Source: Buttiauxella massiliensis
GTDB taxonomy: Bacteria; Pseudomonadota; Gammaproteobacteria; Enterobacterales; Enterobacteriaceae
Length of the DNA stretch: 64,000 nucleotides
Direction: 5' to 3'
Assembly: GCF_902500225.1 (NCBI RefSeq)
Contig: NZ_LR722650.1
Span: 1 to 64,000 of the forward strand
Shown: positions 38,503 through 47,380 of the stretch, piece by piece
Position numbering within the stretch: position 1 is the first letter of the stretch
Layout: every line of letters starts with the position of its first letter
Made by a program: the position numbers and the translations under genes
Notes under the pieces: generated by a model
Database searches by the model: none
Told to the model about the DNA's origin: nothing
Seen by the model: only the letters and a program-made list of their open reading frames with translations

Positions 38503-39149
38503 TATCGAATCCCCTTAGGAGTCAGCACCACTTGTAAACGATGCAGTAACCAATCAAGCACAATAGCCAAAACACAAATCATCACCGCACCGGCAATCAA
38601 CATACGGATGTCGCTGCTGCCGATGCCGTTTAGCAATAACAAACCTAAGCCGCCAGCACCGATCACCGCAGCAATCGCCATCACACCAATATTCATGACC
38701 ACTGCGGTACGAATACCACCAAAAATCACCGGTAAAGCCATTGGGATTTCAACCCAACGCAGGCGTTGCCAGAAGGTCATGCCGATACCGCGTCCCGCTT
38801 CGCGTAATCCGGGCGGCAGGCTATCTAATGCGGTGTGAGTGTTGCGTACAATCGGCAAGAGCGAATAGAGGAAGACAGCGGTAATGGCGGGGAATACGCC
38901 AATCCCTTGTCCAACCAGCGAAAACAGCGGAATCATCAGGCCAAACAGCGCGATAGACGGGATCGTCAGCACGATGGTGGCGATACCCAAAACGGGCGTG
39001 GCGAGCCATTTGTGGCGCACAATTAAAATTCCCAACGGCACGCCAATAACTATCGCCAGCCCCACAGCTAATAAGACTAGCCACAAGTGTTGTAGCGTCA
39101 GGCTGCCAAGATAGCCCGCGTTATCAATCATATAATGTAACGTTTCCAT
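38502..39149 (-). CDS. osmW: OsmU permease OsmW
   Basis: A 215-residue permease with one BPD_transp_1 domain of five to six helices. The EAA-type loop is PPGLREAGRGIGMTFWQRLR, near-identical to the corresponding loop in OsmY downstream in the operon order. AAGGAGG lies before the ATG at 39149. It follows osmX by nine bases and overlaps osmV by one base. Confidence 0.92.
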   Translation of the reverse strand: METLHYMIDNAGYLGSLTLQHLWLVLLAVGLAIVIGVPLGILIVRHKWLATPVLGIATIVLTIPSIALFGLMIPLFSLVGQGIGVFPAITAVFLYSLLPIVRNTHTALDSLPPGLREAGRGIGMTFWQRLRWVEIPMALPVIFGGIRTAVVMNIGVMAIAAVIGAGGLGLLLLNGIGSSDIRMLIAGAVMICVLAIVLDWLLHRLQVVLTPKGIR

Positions 39150-39158
39150 GATGCCTCC

Positions 39159-40061
39159 TTAGAGCAAGCCTTTACGCTGCAGGAATTCTTGCGCAACTTT
39201 TTGTGGGGTTTCATGGTCGATATCCACTTTGGCATTCAGTGTGGATATCACGTCGTTATTGAGTGATGCGGAGAGGGTGTCGAGAGCCTCCTCAAGCCCA
39301 GGGTTCGCCGCTAACGTCTCTTTACGCACAACAGGCGTCACGGCATAACTTGGGAAGAAGCCCTTATCGTCTTCCAGCACTTTCAGATCAAAGCCCTTCA
39401 CGCGCCCGTCCGTGGTGTAAATCAACCCAGCATCCACAAACCCATCGCGCACCGCGTTATAGACAAGGCCTGGGTCCATTTGGCGAATCTGAGGTCTGTC
39501 GAGCGGCATGTTGTAGGCTTGCTGCAAAGGCTTCATGCCATCGCTACGCCCGGCAAACTCCAGGTCCAGTCCGAGCATCCAGTTGTTGTCCGGGTCTGTT
39601 TTGCGGATTTGTTCAATTTTTGCCACCAGTTCCGACATGGTATTGATGTTCTCTTCTTCAGCGCGTTTGCGCTGCATCGCGAAGGCGTAGGTGTTGTTCA
39701 TATCGGCAGGTTTCAACCACACCAATCCGAGTTTGGCATCGAGTTTTTTAACGGTGTCGTAGGACTCCTGCGGGGTCATACGTTTGTTGATGTGATTAAA
39801 AATAATCAATGAGGTACCGGTATATTCCCAGGTCATATCCACCTGTTTGTTGATCATCGCATTACGGGAAATTACGGTGGCAATGTTGGTCTGCGGCGTC
39901 ACCTGGAAGCCTTTCTTACGCAGGTACTGTGTGGTCATGGCAGACAAAATATGTTGTTCGGTAAAGCTTTTTGTTGCCAGCACGATAGGTTCGGCTTTTG
40001 CTGCGCCTGCGAATAGCAGCGTTGTGGTGAGTGCGGCAAGTAACGGTTTAAATGGTTTCAT
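39159..40061 (-). CDS. osmX: OsmU substrate-binding protein OsmX
   Basis: Periplasmic OpuAC-type binding protein of 300 residues with signal peptide ([20 protein letters not shown], cleavage near KA-EP). The family motif [12 protein letters not shown] at the start of the mature protein and [13 protein letters not shown] are characteristic of betaine/choline binders. AAGGAG precedes the ATG. It lies between the two permease genes. Confidence 0.93.
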   Translation of the reverse strand: MKPFKPLLAALTTTLLFAGAAKAEPIVLATKSFTEQHILSAMTTQYLRKKGFQVTPQTNIATVISRNAMINKQVDMTWEYTGTSLIIFNHINKRMTPQESYDTVKKLDAKLGLVWLKPADMNNTYAFAMQRKRAEEENINTMSELVAKIEQIRKTDPDNNWMLGLDLEFAGRSDGMKPLQQAYNMPLDRPQIRQMDPGLVYNAVRDGFVDAGLIYTTDGRVKGFDLKVLEDDKGFFPSYAVTPVVRKETLAANPGLEEALDTLSASLNNDVISTLNAKVDIDHETPQKVAQEFLQRKGLL

Positions 40062-40083
40062 GACGGGCTCCTTTTTATTGTTT

Positions 40084-40800
40084 TTATTTCACTGTGTGAG
40101 GACTTAACACGCGTCCCAAGCCCGCGAGTGCAACATCAAGGAGCAGGGCAAAGAGTGCTGTGGCAGCTGCACCCAAAATCAGCGTTGGGAAATCATTGAG
40201 GTAGATGCCCGGGAAAATAAGCTCACCGTAACTACTGGCACCTATCAAAAACGCCAGCGGCGCAGTACCCACGTTAATTGCGGTAGCAATACGGATGCCC
40301 GAAAGCATGACTGGCCATGCGTTGGGTAATTCGACCTGGCGCAAGCGTTGCCATTTAGTCATGCCAATGCCGTTGGCAGCTTCGATAAGCGAAGAAGGGA
40401 CACCGGATAAACCCGAGTAGGTATTACGGACAATGGGCAGCAGCGAGGCGAGGAACAGCGCGATAATTGCAGGTTTGTCGCCAATCCCGATAAACACCAT
40501 CGCCAACGCTAAAACGGCTAGCGGTGGCAAGGTATTTCCGACGTTAAAGATTTGCATCGCATATTCAGCGAAACGGCGAGCAGCAGGGCGACTGAGCAGA
40601 ATTCCGCTTGGGATCCCCACCAGTAGAGCCAGCGCCATCGAACTAAACACCAAAATTAAGTGTTGTTGCCCGAGATAAAGTAAATCCACTTTACGAGCGA
40701 TTATGGTTTCGGGGCCAATTCCCCAAATCAATAATCCGAGGACGACGATTATTGCCAGTGCACCAAAAAAAGTGCGTTTTACGATGGAAGTATTATGCAT
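40084..40800 (-). CDS. osmY: OsmU permease OsmY (not the unrelated E. coli periplasmic OsmY)
   Basis: First gene of the osm operon, a permease of 238 residues with an N-terminal helix ([20 protein letters not shown]) and a BPD_transp_1 domain with EAA loop [20 protein letters not shown]. The ATG at 40800 has GGGAG ten bases upstream; an in-frame GTG at 40824 is an alternative. The name follows the Salmonella OsmU system and must not be confused with the osmotically induced periplasmic OsmY. Confidence 0.9.
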   Translation of the reverse strand: MHNTSIVKRTFFGALAIIVVLGLLIWGIGPETIIARKVDLLYLGQQHLILVFSSMALALLVGIPSGILLSRPAARRFAEYAMQIFNVGNTLPPLAVLALAMVFIGIGDKPAIIALFLASLLPIVRNTYSGLSGVPSSLIEAANGIGMTKWQRLRQVELPNAWPVMLSGIRIATAINVGTAPLAFLIGASSYGELIFPGIYLNDFPTLILGAAATALFALLLDVALAGLGRVLSPHTVK

Positions 40801-41155
40801 TGCAGTGTGTCTCCCTGGGTGCACGTTATAGCAACCTTGAGGTCGCTTGTTGTTATGCCTTGTGTCGGCAGGGTGTTTTGACCTATAGCAACGCAGCGGG
40901 AATGATTCCAGTAAATAGAGAAATTACCAGGCGAATGATTAGCGTGTAAATTAACGAGTTAGCCTTGTGCCGCCTCGCTTGAAACGTGGTTGTAAAGAAT
41001 TGTCTTAAAAGTGTTTGAGTGAAGTTACGTTGTAACTTTTACAGGGGAGAGTGACTGAGAGTAAATGCCGGATAATGAGGGGTTAATTCGCGGGGTCGAT
41101 ACTAGAAAAGTAGTCGGTGGATACGCGCAAACGCCATCCACCGTTACTCAGATTC
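40801..41155. other. Upstream region of the osm operon
   Basis: A 355-base region between osmY and dmsD, both on the reverse strand. It must carry the osm operon promoter; I cannot identify hexamers with confidence. It contains one REP-type palindrome (41115-41142). Confidence 0.55.
41115..41142. repeat. Single REP-type palindrome
   Basis: CGGTGGATACGCGCAAACGC followed by CATCCACCG: the same GGTGGAT/ATCCACC arms as the REP at 37266-37292, located just after the dmsD stop codon. Confidence 0.65.
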
Positions 41156-41785
41156 TTAGGAATAGAGCTCTTTTTGTGCGACAGGAATCTGCAAACCTTG
41201 ACTCCACTGAGCAAGTGTCAGGTTAGTTAATTCGCCTAACGCCTGATAGAACGGATGTCCAGCATTGGCGATAAACAACTCCAGGAAACGCCCGCTCCAC
41301 GGCAGGATGTGCCAGGCAAGAAGTTCGTCAACTTTCGGCTGCAATCTTTCTTCAGCAAGCCAGGCGGCCAGCATCAGTAGCAAACCGAAATGATCTTCGG
41401 GTTCGTTGTTTTCTTGCTCGTTGGAGATGTCGTTTTTACGCATCCAGCGGCGTAATTCAAGCATCGAATCACCAAAAAGCACTTGTTCTTTATCGAGATA
41501 GACCGAACCCCAAGGCGAGGCTGGTAAAGCGTCCGGGCCGATGAACAGGCGCTGCCAGGCTTCACTCAAAGATTCTGGCTCATAGTTAAAACCTTCCGCC
41601 ATACGCTGAGCGATACTCGCCAGCTCTTCATGCTGCACTGGCCATTGCTCAGTCCAGGATGGATCCTGAAGTGAGGCATACAGTGATGCGACATCCCGGC
41701 TTTTGGGTTCTTGATAAAAAAGCGCACCGAGCACTCTTCCTGTCAGGGCGATAGTCGCCAGTCGTTGCGTTGTTTCAGACATCAT
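41156..41785 (-). CDS. dmsD: Tat proofreading chaperone DmsD
   Basis: Redox-enzyme maturation protein of the TorD/DmsD family, 209 residues (E. coli 204). The signature ALPASPWGSVYLDKEQVLFG and EPEDHFGLLLMLAAWLAEE are conserved. DmsD binds the twin-arginine signal peptides of DmsA and YnfE. AAGGAAG lies before two adjacent ATGs (41785, 41782). In E. coli it is the last gene of ynfEFGH-dmsD; here the gene upstream is ynfD, so its client reductase genes are not adjacent. Confidence 0.93.
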   Translation of the reverse strand: MMSETTQRLATIALTGRVLGALFYQEPKSRDVASLYASLQDPSWTEQWPVQHEELASIAQRMAEGFNYEPESLSEAWQRLFIGPDALPASPWGSVYLDKEQVLFGDSMLELRRWMRKNDISNEQENNEPEDHFGLLLMLAAWLAEERLQPKVDELLAWHILPWSGRFLELFIANAGHPFYQALGELTNLTLAQWSQGLQIPVAQKELYS

Positions 41786-41875
41786 TCTCTTCCTTGTTGC
41801 GCGAGTTATGCCGCGCATTCTCTACGGATTGCCTGGCAATTGCTATGCATTAGACATCTACATCCGTTTTAATAA

Positions 41876-42178
41876 CTATTGTGGCTCACTTTGTGACCCA
41901 TCCTGCGTACTACCACCGCTTACCGGATAGTTTCCGCTACTGGTACGCGTATACAGGATTTTTTGCGTATCATTACCACAATGGCCAACAACTTGGGCAT
42001 CAGGCTTATCCGCTTGATCGTTAGGGACAATTGTTAAACTAAAGCCTGATTCAGGGACACCGTTATTGATTATCTTTTGCTGAATGTCGGCCTTGACTGT
42101 ATCGCAGGAAGTCTGTGCGGCCAGTACAGGAGTTGCTGCAGCCAACAGGCATACACCAAGCCAAATTGAACGTTTCAT
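41876..42178 (-). CDS. ynfD: Periplasmic DUF1161 protein YnfD
   Basis: A 100-residue secreted protein with a signal peptide (MKRSIWLGVCLLAAATPVLA) and the DUF1161 core SCDTVKADIQQKIINNGVPE, VVGHCGNDTQKILYTR with two cysteines likely joined by a disulphide. It resembles E. coli YnfD; the function is unknown. The ATG at 42178 follows AAGGAAGATAC; the frame extends further upstream through ERIC sequence and is not expected to be translated. Confidence 0.9.
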   Translation of the reverse strand: MKRSIWLGVCLLAAATPVLAAQTSCDTVKADIQQKIINNGVPESGFSLTIVPNDQADKPDAQVVGHCGNDTQKILYTRTSSGNYPVSGGSTQDGSQSEPQ

Positions 42179-42245
42179 CGTATCTTCCTTTCTGTTGAGG
42201 GGCTGTAGTAAGGATAGTATCTGCAGTGTAAATTGTTGTATTTGC

Positions 42246-42438
42246 TTATACCCTTCATACTTCAAGTTGCATGTGCGTTGGCTGCGTTTACTCACCCGCA
42301 TCACTTACCAGAGTAAGCTCATCGGGACTCGCTCTCTTGCCTCGTTACTCGGCATAGCCTCGCCCCGAAGGGGCCAGCGCAAGCGCTGTTCAAAAGGCCG
42401 AAGCCTTTTGTCCTGCAACTCGAATTATTTTGGGTACA
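42246..42438. repeat. ERIC element with an internal insertion of about 70 bases
   Basis: Left part ACCCTTCATACTTCAAGTTG, core CACCCGCATCACTTACCAGA and GTAAGCTCATCGGGACTCGC, and right end TCCTGCAACTCGAATTATTT with GGGTAC are ERIC. Between the core and the right end is an extra segment (about 42342-42411) made of three small hairpins (GCCCCGAAGGGGC, CAGCGCAAGCGCTG, AAAAGGCCGAAGCCTTTT). Longer ERIC variants with such insertions are known in enterics. It lies between divergent ynfD and ynfC. Confidence 0.85.
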
Positions 42439-42476
42439 TCATTGTTGTTACATTTCAAGTCGGGGACAGGTATTAC

Positions 42477-43187
42477 GTGAAGAAAATCATTATCCTCTGT
42501 GCGCTGGCAGCGTCTATTGCCGGGTGTGACAATCAGAACAATACGCTTTCTTATACGCCTGAAATGGCGAGTTTCTCGAATGAATTTGATTTTGACCCGC
42601 TGCGTGGGCCGGTAAAAGACTTCAGTCAGACATTAATCAATGAAAAAGGCGAAGTCGTTAAACGCATTGTTGGCTTGATATCGGAAGAAGGGTGTTTCAA
42701 CGAGCTCGAATTTCACGATCTGGAAAACAATACCGGTGCAACCTTGGTGTTGGATGCTAATTACTATCTTGACGCCATCACCCGTGAAAAACGGGTAAAG
42801 CTTCAGGGGAAATGCCAGTTGGCAGAATTGCCGAGTGGCGCTATTACCTATGAGACGGACGATAAAGGTTTTGTGGTGGCAGCGCACAGTGAAGCGACAT
42901 CCATTGTTTATAACTATGACGCTGATGGATATCCGTTAGGTAAGGTAACTAAAGCAAAAAATGACACCCTGGCTATCAAGGCGAAATCCGGTAGCGACAA
43001 TAAGAAAAAACTCGATTACACCTCTGAAAGCACCCTCAACGGCAAGTCTATCGCTTTAGTCAAACAAACTTGTGATTACGACGGGTATTTCAACCCACTG
43101 GAATGTGTGCTGAACATCACCGATGAAAGTGTCAAACCGCCGAAGGTTGAAAGTTTTACGATTAAAAATAGCATCAATTATTATTGA
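42477..43187 (+). CDS. ynfC: Lipoprotein YnfC
   Basis: A 236-residue lipoprotein, the same length as E. coli YnfC, with lipobox SIAGC at Cys17 (MKKIIILCALAASIAGCDNQ). The conserved core TPEMASFSNEFDFDPLRGPV and the ending KNSINYY confirm identity. The function is unknown. I chose GTG 42477, preceded by ACAGG at six bases; the frame runs open far upstream (to 42084) across ynfD antisense and ERIC sequence, which is not coding. Confidence 0.93.
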   Translation: MKKIIILCALAASIAGCDNQNNTLSYTPEMASFSNEFDFDPLRGPVKDFSQTLINEKGEVVKRIVGLISEEGCFNELEFHDLENNTGATLVLDANYYLDAITREKRVKLQGKCQLAELPSGAITYETDDKGFVVAAHSEATSIVYNYDADGYPLGKVTKAKNDTLAIKAKSGSDNKKKLDYTSESTLNGKSIALVKQTCDYDGYFNPLECVLNITDESVKPPKVESFTIKNSINYY

Positions 43188-43239
43188 TACTTAGGGTAAA
43201 ACCTCGTGTTAATGGCATTGGATTTACGCGCGAAACAGC

Positions 43240-43277
43240 AAAAGAAAGCTTGAGTCAGCTTCCTGACTCAAGCTCTT
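43240..43277. terminator. Terminator between ynfC and add
   Basis: Twelve-base perfect stem AGCTTGAGTCAG/CTGACTCAAGCT with loop CTTC. On the reverse strand it is followed by TTCTTTTG, so it mainly serves add. Confidence 0.82.
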
Positions 43278-43284
43278 GTCGGAG

Positions 43285-44286
43285 CTACGCGGCGCGAACC
43301 TTAGCAATCAGCGCCTGTTTTTCTGCATCAGATAAGAAGGCAATTCTTAAACCATTCTCTTGTGCGGTACGAATATGTGCTGCACTTAAACCTGCCTGCG
43401 GTGCAGCCACATTATATTCGTGAATAATATCGATACCCTGGACGGCTGGGTCATCAGTATTGATCGTGGCCAGCACGCCTTTATCCAGGAAGGTAATCAA
43501 CGGGTGTTTATCCATTGAGGCTATCGTGCTGGTTTGGATATTGGACGTCAGGCAGGACTCGATGCCAATTCCATGTTCCGCAAGGAAATCCATAAGCGCC
43601 GGATCTTCGATTGCCTTAACACCATGTCCGATACGCTCGGCACCCAGCTCACGAATTGCCTGCCAGATACTTTCCGGACCAGCGGCTTCACCGGCATGAA
43701 CGGTGATGTGCCAACCCGCATCACGTGCACGGTTAAAGTGACTCAGGAACAGACTACCCGGGAAACCTAGTTCATCACCGGCAAGGTCAAGGGCAGTAAT
43801 GCTATCGCGATGTGCCAGTAGGGCCTCCAACTCAGCCAGACATGCAGCCTCACCGAAAGTACGACTCATAATGCCAATCAAGCGGGCTTCAACACCGAAA
43901 TCACGGCAACCCTGGCGAACGCCTTCAATCACCGCTTCCACAACACCCGCAACCGGCAGGTTATGGGTCATGGCCATATAGCCTGGGGAGAAACGTAACT
44001 CGACATAATGCAGGCCATTCAGGGCTGCATCTTCAATGTTTTCCCATGCTACGCGGCGGCAGGCATCGAGATCCGCGAGGACTTTAACGCCCCAGTCCAG
44101 TTTTTGCAGGAAACTCACCAGATCAGGTGCTGTTTCCACAACTTGTACGTGAGGACGAAGTGCTTCAAGGGAGTCAGCCGGGAGCGGCAAATTAAACTGG
44201 CGGCCCAGATCGAGAATAGTTTGAGCACGAATATTGCCATCAAGGTGGCGGTGCAAATCGGTTAACGGCAGGGTGATATCAATCAT
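43285..44286 (-). CDS. add: Adenosine deaminase
   Basis: Zn-dependent adenosine deaminase of 333 residues (E. coli 333), converting adenosine and deoxyadenosine to inosine and deoxyinosine in purine salvage. Zinc and substrate residues are visible in [15 protein letters not shown] (HxH), [14 protein letters not shown] (His and catalytic Glu), ERIGHGVKA (His) and [13 protein letters not shown] (Asp pair). It is transcribed toward ynfC and lies downstream of the malX-malY genes on the same strand. Confidence 0.96.
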   Translation of the reverse strand: MIDITLPLTDLHRHLDGNIRAQTILDLGRQFNLPLPADSLEALRPHVQVVETAPDLVSFLQKLDWGVKVLADLDACRRVAWENIEDAALNGLHYVELRFSPGYMAMTHNLPVAGVVEAVIEGVRQGCRDFGVEARLIGIMSRTFGEAACLAELEALLAHRDSITALDLAGDELGFPGSLFLSHFNRARDAGWHITVHAGEAAGPESIWQAIRELGAERIGHGVKAIEDPALMDFLAEHGIGIESCLTSNIQTSTIASMDKHPLITFLDKGVLATINTDDPAVQGIDIIHEYNVAAPQAGLSAAHIRTAQENGLRIAFLSDAEKQALIAKVRAA

Positions 44287-44360
44287 GGTCGCACTCTTTT
44301 TTTGATTTAAGTGCGCAACAGTATAAGAACAAACGCACCTAAATAGCTACGTTGCGCAAA

Positions 44361-44382
44361 CAAAAAGGGGAGTTTGCTCCCC
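44361..44382 (-). terminator. Terminator after malY
   Basis: On the reverse strand GGGGAG-CAAA-CTCCCC is followed by TTTTTG. It begins six bases beyond the malY stop codon. Confidence 0.82.
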
Positions 44383-44388
44383 GTAACT

Positions 44389-45561
44389 TCACTGGAGAGA
44401 TTTAATCGCCGCAATCAGGCGCTTCACGCCGTCTTCAAGCTTAACGCGTGGGCAGCCGGCATTCAGTCGTACAAATCCTTTTCCTTCCTCGCCGTAGGTA
44501 TATCCCGGCATGATGGCGACTTTTTGCTGCTCAATGAGCACTTTTTGCAGCGCGTTGTCATCAATGCCCAATGGGCGTAAATCTATCCATGCAAGATAAG
44601 TGGATTCCGGCGGTTGCCAGTTTAGTTGCGCAAACTCTCCATTCAGCGCATCGGCGACAAAGCGCAGGTTACTTTGCAGGTAAACTCGAAGCTCATCAAG
44701 CCAGACTGAACCTTCTTGATAGGCCGCAATATGTGCGACAACGGCAAGAATGGCGGGGGATGATAATCCATCCTGACCTTTCAGCACATTTAAGTATTTC
44801 TGGCGCTCATTACTATCATTAATCAAGCCATAAGCACCTGTTAATGCAGGAATGTTGAAGCTTTTGGAACCCGATGTGAACAGAGCCCATTGACCTTTGC
44901 CTACTTCATTCCACGGCGTGTGCTGGTGGCCTTCCCATACCATATCCATATGGATTTCATCACTGATAACCCTCACGCCATGACGTTCGCAAAGCATTGC
45001 CATGGTTTCAAGCTCAGTACGTGTCCAGACTTTGCCGGTAGGATTTTGCGGGCTGCAAAGCAGCATGATCTTGCATTCAGGCTTCGCCAGTTGCGCTTCG
45101 AGAGCACCCATATCGCACATCCAACTGCTATCGGTTTTATGCAACGGCGCGCTAAATACCTGGCGTTGGTTGCCCTCAATGGCTTTATAAAATGCATCAT
45201 ATGCAGGGGTATGGACTAGCACTGCATCGCCAGGTTCAGACCACTGGCGGATGAGTTGCGATACCATGTAGATAACCGACGGGCCGTACACTATCGACTC
45301 TTTATCGATCACACTGTTAAAACGCGTGTAATACCAATGCGCGATCGCGCCAAGAAACTCCTCATTCTTCCAGCGGCTATAACCTAATACACCGTGAGAT
45401 AAACGTTGTTGCAGAGCTTCAAGAATGACTGGAGCGGTAGGGAAATCCATATCGGAGATGGTAAAGGGCAGGAGGTCGGCGGCACCGAAACGGTCAGCGA
45501 CATAATCCCACTGAGTACACCAGGTTCCGTGGCGGTCAACGACTGTGGAAAAATCGAACAT
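44389..45561 (-). CDS. malY: PLP-dependent cystathionine beta-lyase / MalT-modulating protein MalY
   Basis: A fold-type I aminotransferase-like enzyme of 390 residues, the E. coli length, with the PLP lysine in FTSGSKSFNIPALTG and the pocket CSPQNPTGKVWTR. In E. coli MalY cleaves cystathionine and separately inhibits the activator MalT. I chose ATG 45561 (MFDFSTVVDRHGTWCTQWDY) with GAGG just upstream; five extra codons are possible. A hairpin (ACGGGCG...CGCCCGT, 45578-45596) lies between the malX stop and this start. Confidence 0.95.
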   Translation of the reverse strand: MFDFSTVVDRHGTWCTQWDYVADRFGAADLLPFTISDMDFPTAPVILEALQQRLSHGVLGYSRWKNEEFLGAIAHWYYTRFNSVIDKESIVYGPSVIYMVSQLIRQWSEPGDAVLVHTPAYDAFYKAIEGNQRQVFSAPLHKTDSSWMCDMGALEAQLAKPECKIMLLCSPQNPTGKVWTRTELETMAMLCERHGVRVISDEIHMDMVWEGHQHTPWNEVGKGQWALFTSGSKSFNIPALTGAYGLINDSNERQKYLNVLKGQDGLSSPAILAVVAHIAAYQEGSVWLDELRVYLQSNLRFVADALNGEFAQLNWQPPESTYLAWIDLRPLGIDDNALQKVLIEQQKVAIMPGYTYGEEGKGFVRLNAGCPRVKLEDGVKRLIAAIKSLQ

Positions 45562-45602
45562 ATTACCTCGCAACAAACGGGCGCCGTAACGCCCGTTATG
45601 AT

Positions 45603-47195
45603 TTACGCCTGAGCAGTTTGCATCAGATGCGCCATTTCATCTTTCACCGACTGGACCTGCGGACCAATCACCACTTGCAGATTGTGCTGGTTGAGTTGCA
45701 CCACACCGATGGCACGGAGGTTTTTAAGCGCTGCGCTGTCGACCAGAGACATATCTTTCACTGACATACGCAGGCGAGTGATGCAGTTATCGAGAGAAAC
45801 AATATTCTCGGTACCGCCCAGAGCTGCGAGCATGGCTGGAACATTGTAACCCGATTTACCCACCTGGCCGGCAATCGCTTTTTCAGCGCTGGTGGTGTTA
45901 TCGATATCACGACCCGGCGTTTTGATGTTGAAGCGGGTAATGGCAAAACGGAAGATTGTGTAGTATGCCGCAAACCAGATAGCTGCAACCACAGGCACCA
46001 TATACCATTTTGTCGCCAGGCCGTGCAGGATACCGAACACGACGAAGTCGATGATATTGCCATCGGTATTACCGATAGTCACACCCAATACCGCCATCAT
46101 GGTAAAGCCAAGGCCAGTCAACAAAGCGTGGATGACATACAACACAGGAGCGACAAAAAGGAACAGGAATTCCAGAGGCTCAGTCGTTCCACCAACCACG
46201 CAGGCAATCACGCCAGAAATCAGCAGGCCTTTAATTTTGTGACGGTTTTCAGGGCGAGCACAGTGATACATCGCCAGTGCCGCACCAGGTAAACCGCCAA
46301 GGAAGGCAGGCATTTTACCTTGTGACAGGAAGCGGGTCGCACTTTCAGAGAAACCATGAACCGTTGGGCAGCTCAATTGCGCCTGGAAGATAGTCAGTGC
46401 GCCGCTGACGCTATGGCCACAAACATCCATCGTTCCGCCTGCATCAGTAAAGCGAATCAGCGCAACAAGGATGTGGTGCAAACCAAACGGCAGCAACAAG
46501 CGCTCACCAGTACCGAAGATCATCGGCCCAAACATGCCAGCGCTGTTGATCATATTACCCAGTGCGTTGATCCCAGCGGCAAAAACCGGCCAGATTAACG
46601 GGATAACCAGACCAACCAGACCCATCACGACGGTGGTGATGATTGGCACAAAGCGGGTACCACCAAAGAAGGCCAGCGCATCAGGCAAGCGCACGTTGTG
46701 GAAACGCTCATGCAGCAGGAATACAATCACACCGACAATAACTGCACCCAAAATGCCGGTATCAATAGATTGAATACCCAGAATATTTTGGATGTTGTTT
46801 GCTTTCAGGATGGCGGTATCTGTTGTCGGCAAAATGCCTTTAGCCGTCAGCCAGAAGTTCACTGCAAGGTTCATTACCGCGTAACCGACAAAACCGGAAA
46901 ACGCCGCTACACCTTTGTTTTCACGCGCGAGCCCAAGCGGGATTGCGATACAGAACATAATTGGTAGGAAGCTAAACGCAAACGAGCCGACTTTCCCCAT
47001 CCAGGTGAAAATTAGCTGTAAAACAGGATTACCTAATGCTGGAAGCAGAGTCACTACATCGTGGCTACTGAGTGAACTCCCGATACCGAGCATGATGCCG
47101 CAGAACGACAAAAGTGCCACGGGCAACATAAAGGTTTTGCCAAGGTTTTGAAAAAACTCCCAAAGCGTAATTTTTTGTGGTGTATTAGCCGCCAT
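45603..47195 (-). CDS. malX: PTS maltose/glucose-type EIICB component MalX
   Basis: A 530-residue (E. coli 530) PTS permease with an N-terminal EIIC domain of about ten helices (including GGTTEPLEFLFLFVAPVLYV) and a C-terminal EIIB domain with the phosphorylated cysteine in LDNCITRLRMSV. AAGGAG precedes the ATG. It is cotranscribed with malY and divergent from the repressor malI, and two MalI operators lie between them. Confidence 0.95.
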   Translation of the reverse strand: MAANTPQKITLWEFFQNLGKTFMLPVALLSFCGIMLGIGSSLSSHDVVTLLPALGNPVLQLIFTWMGKVGSFAFSFLPIMFCIAIPLGLARENKGVAAFSGFVGYAVMNLAVNFWLTAKGILPTTDTAILKANNIQNILGIQSIDTGILGAVIVGVIVFLLHERFHNVRLPDALAFFGGTRFVPIITTVVMGLVGLVIPLIWPVFAAGINALGNMINSAGMFGPMIFGTGERLLLPFGLHHILVALIRFTDAGGTMDVCGHSVSGALTIFQAQLSCPTVHGFSESATRFLSQGKMPAFLGGLPGAALAMYHCARPENRHKIKGLLISGVIACVVGGTTEPLEFLFLFVAPVLYVIHALLTGLGFTMMAVLGVTIGNTDGNIIDFVVFGILHGLATKWYMVPVVAAIWFAAYYTIFRFAITRFNIKTPGRDIDNTTSAEKAIAGQVGKSGYNVPAMLAALGGTENIVSLDNCITRLRMSVKDMSLVDSAALKNLRAIGVVQLNQHNLQVVIGPQVQSVKDEMAHLMQTAQA

Positions 47196-47250
47196 AACGA
47201 CTCCTTAAACCCTGGTTGATAGATGGGTGGTGGTAAAGAACGAAGCGGAT

Positions 47251-47266
47251 GATAAAACGTTTTACC
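47251..47266. promoter_or_regulatory. MalI operator, malX-proximal
   Basis: GATAAAACGTTTTACC differs from the perfect palindrome GATAAAACGTTTTATC known for E. coli MalI at one base. It lies 56 bases upstream of the malX start. Confidence 0.82.
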
Positions 47267-47329
47267 AACCTTTATTGCGCTATAGTTCACAGATCTAAAG
47301 CTCACTAGAGTGCTTAATACCTCATATGA

Positions 47330-47345
47330 GGTTAAACGTTTTATC
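47330..47345. promoter_or_regulatory. MalI operator, malI-proximal
   Basis: GGTTAAACGTTTTATC matches the MalI palindrome GATAAAACGTTTTATC except at two positions in the left arm. It lies 36 bases before the malI start and predicts autoregulation. Confidence 0.72.
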
Positions 47346-47380
47346 ACTAAATTTTGTTTCATGGAGGGTCCGTCGGCCTA

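Noticed and set aside
42084-42476. Long N-terminal extension of ynfC
   Set aside because: The region is antisense to ynfD and then runs through an ERIC repeat; the GTG at 42477 gives a proper lipoprotein signal and the E. coli length.
45577-45596. Hairpin between malX and malY as a terminator
   Set aside because: The stem ACGGGCG/CGCCCGT has no T-run and the two genes are normally cotranscribed, so it is more likely only a local structure.
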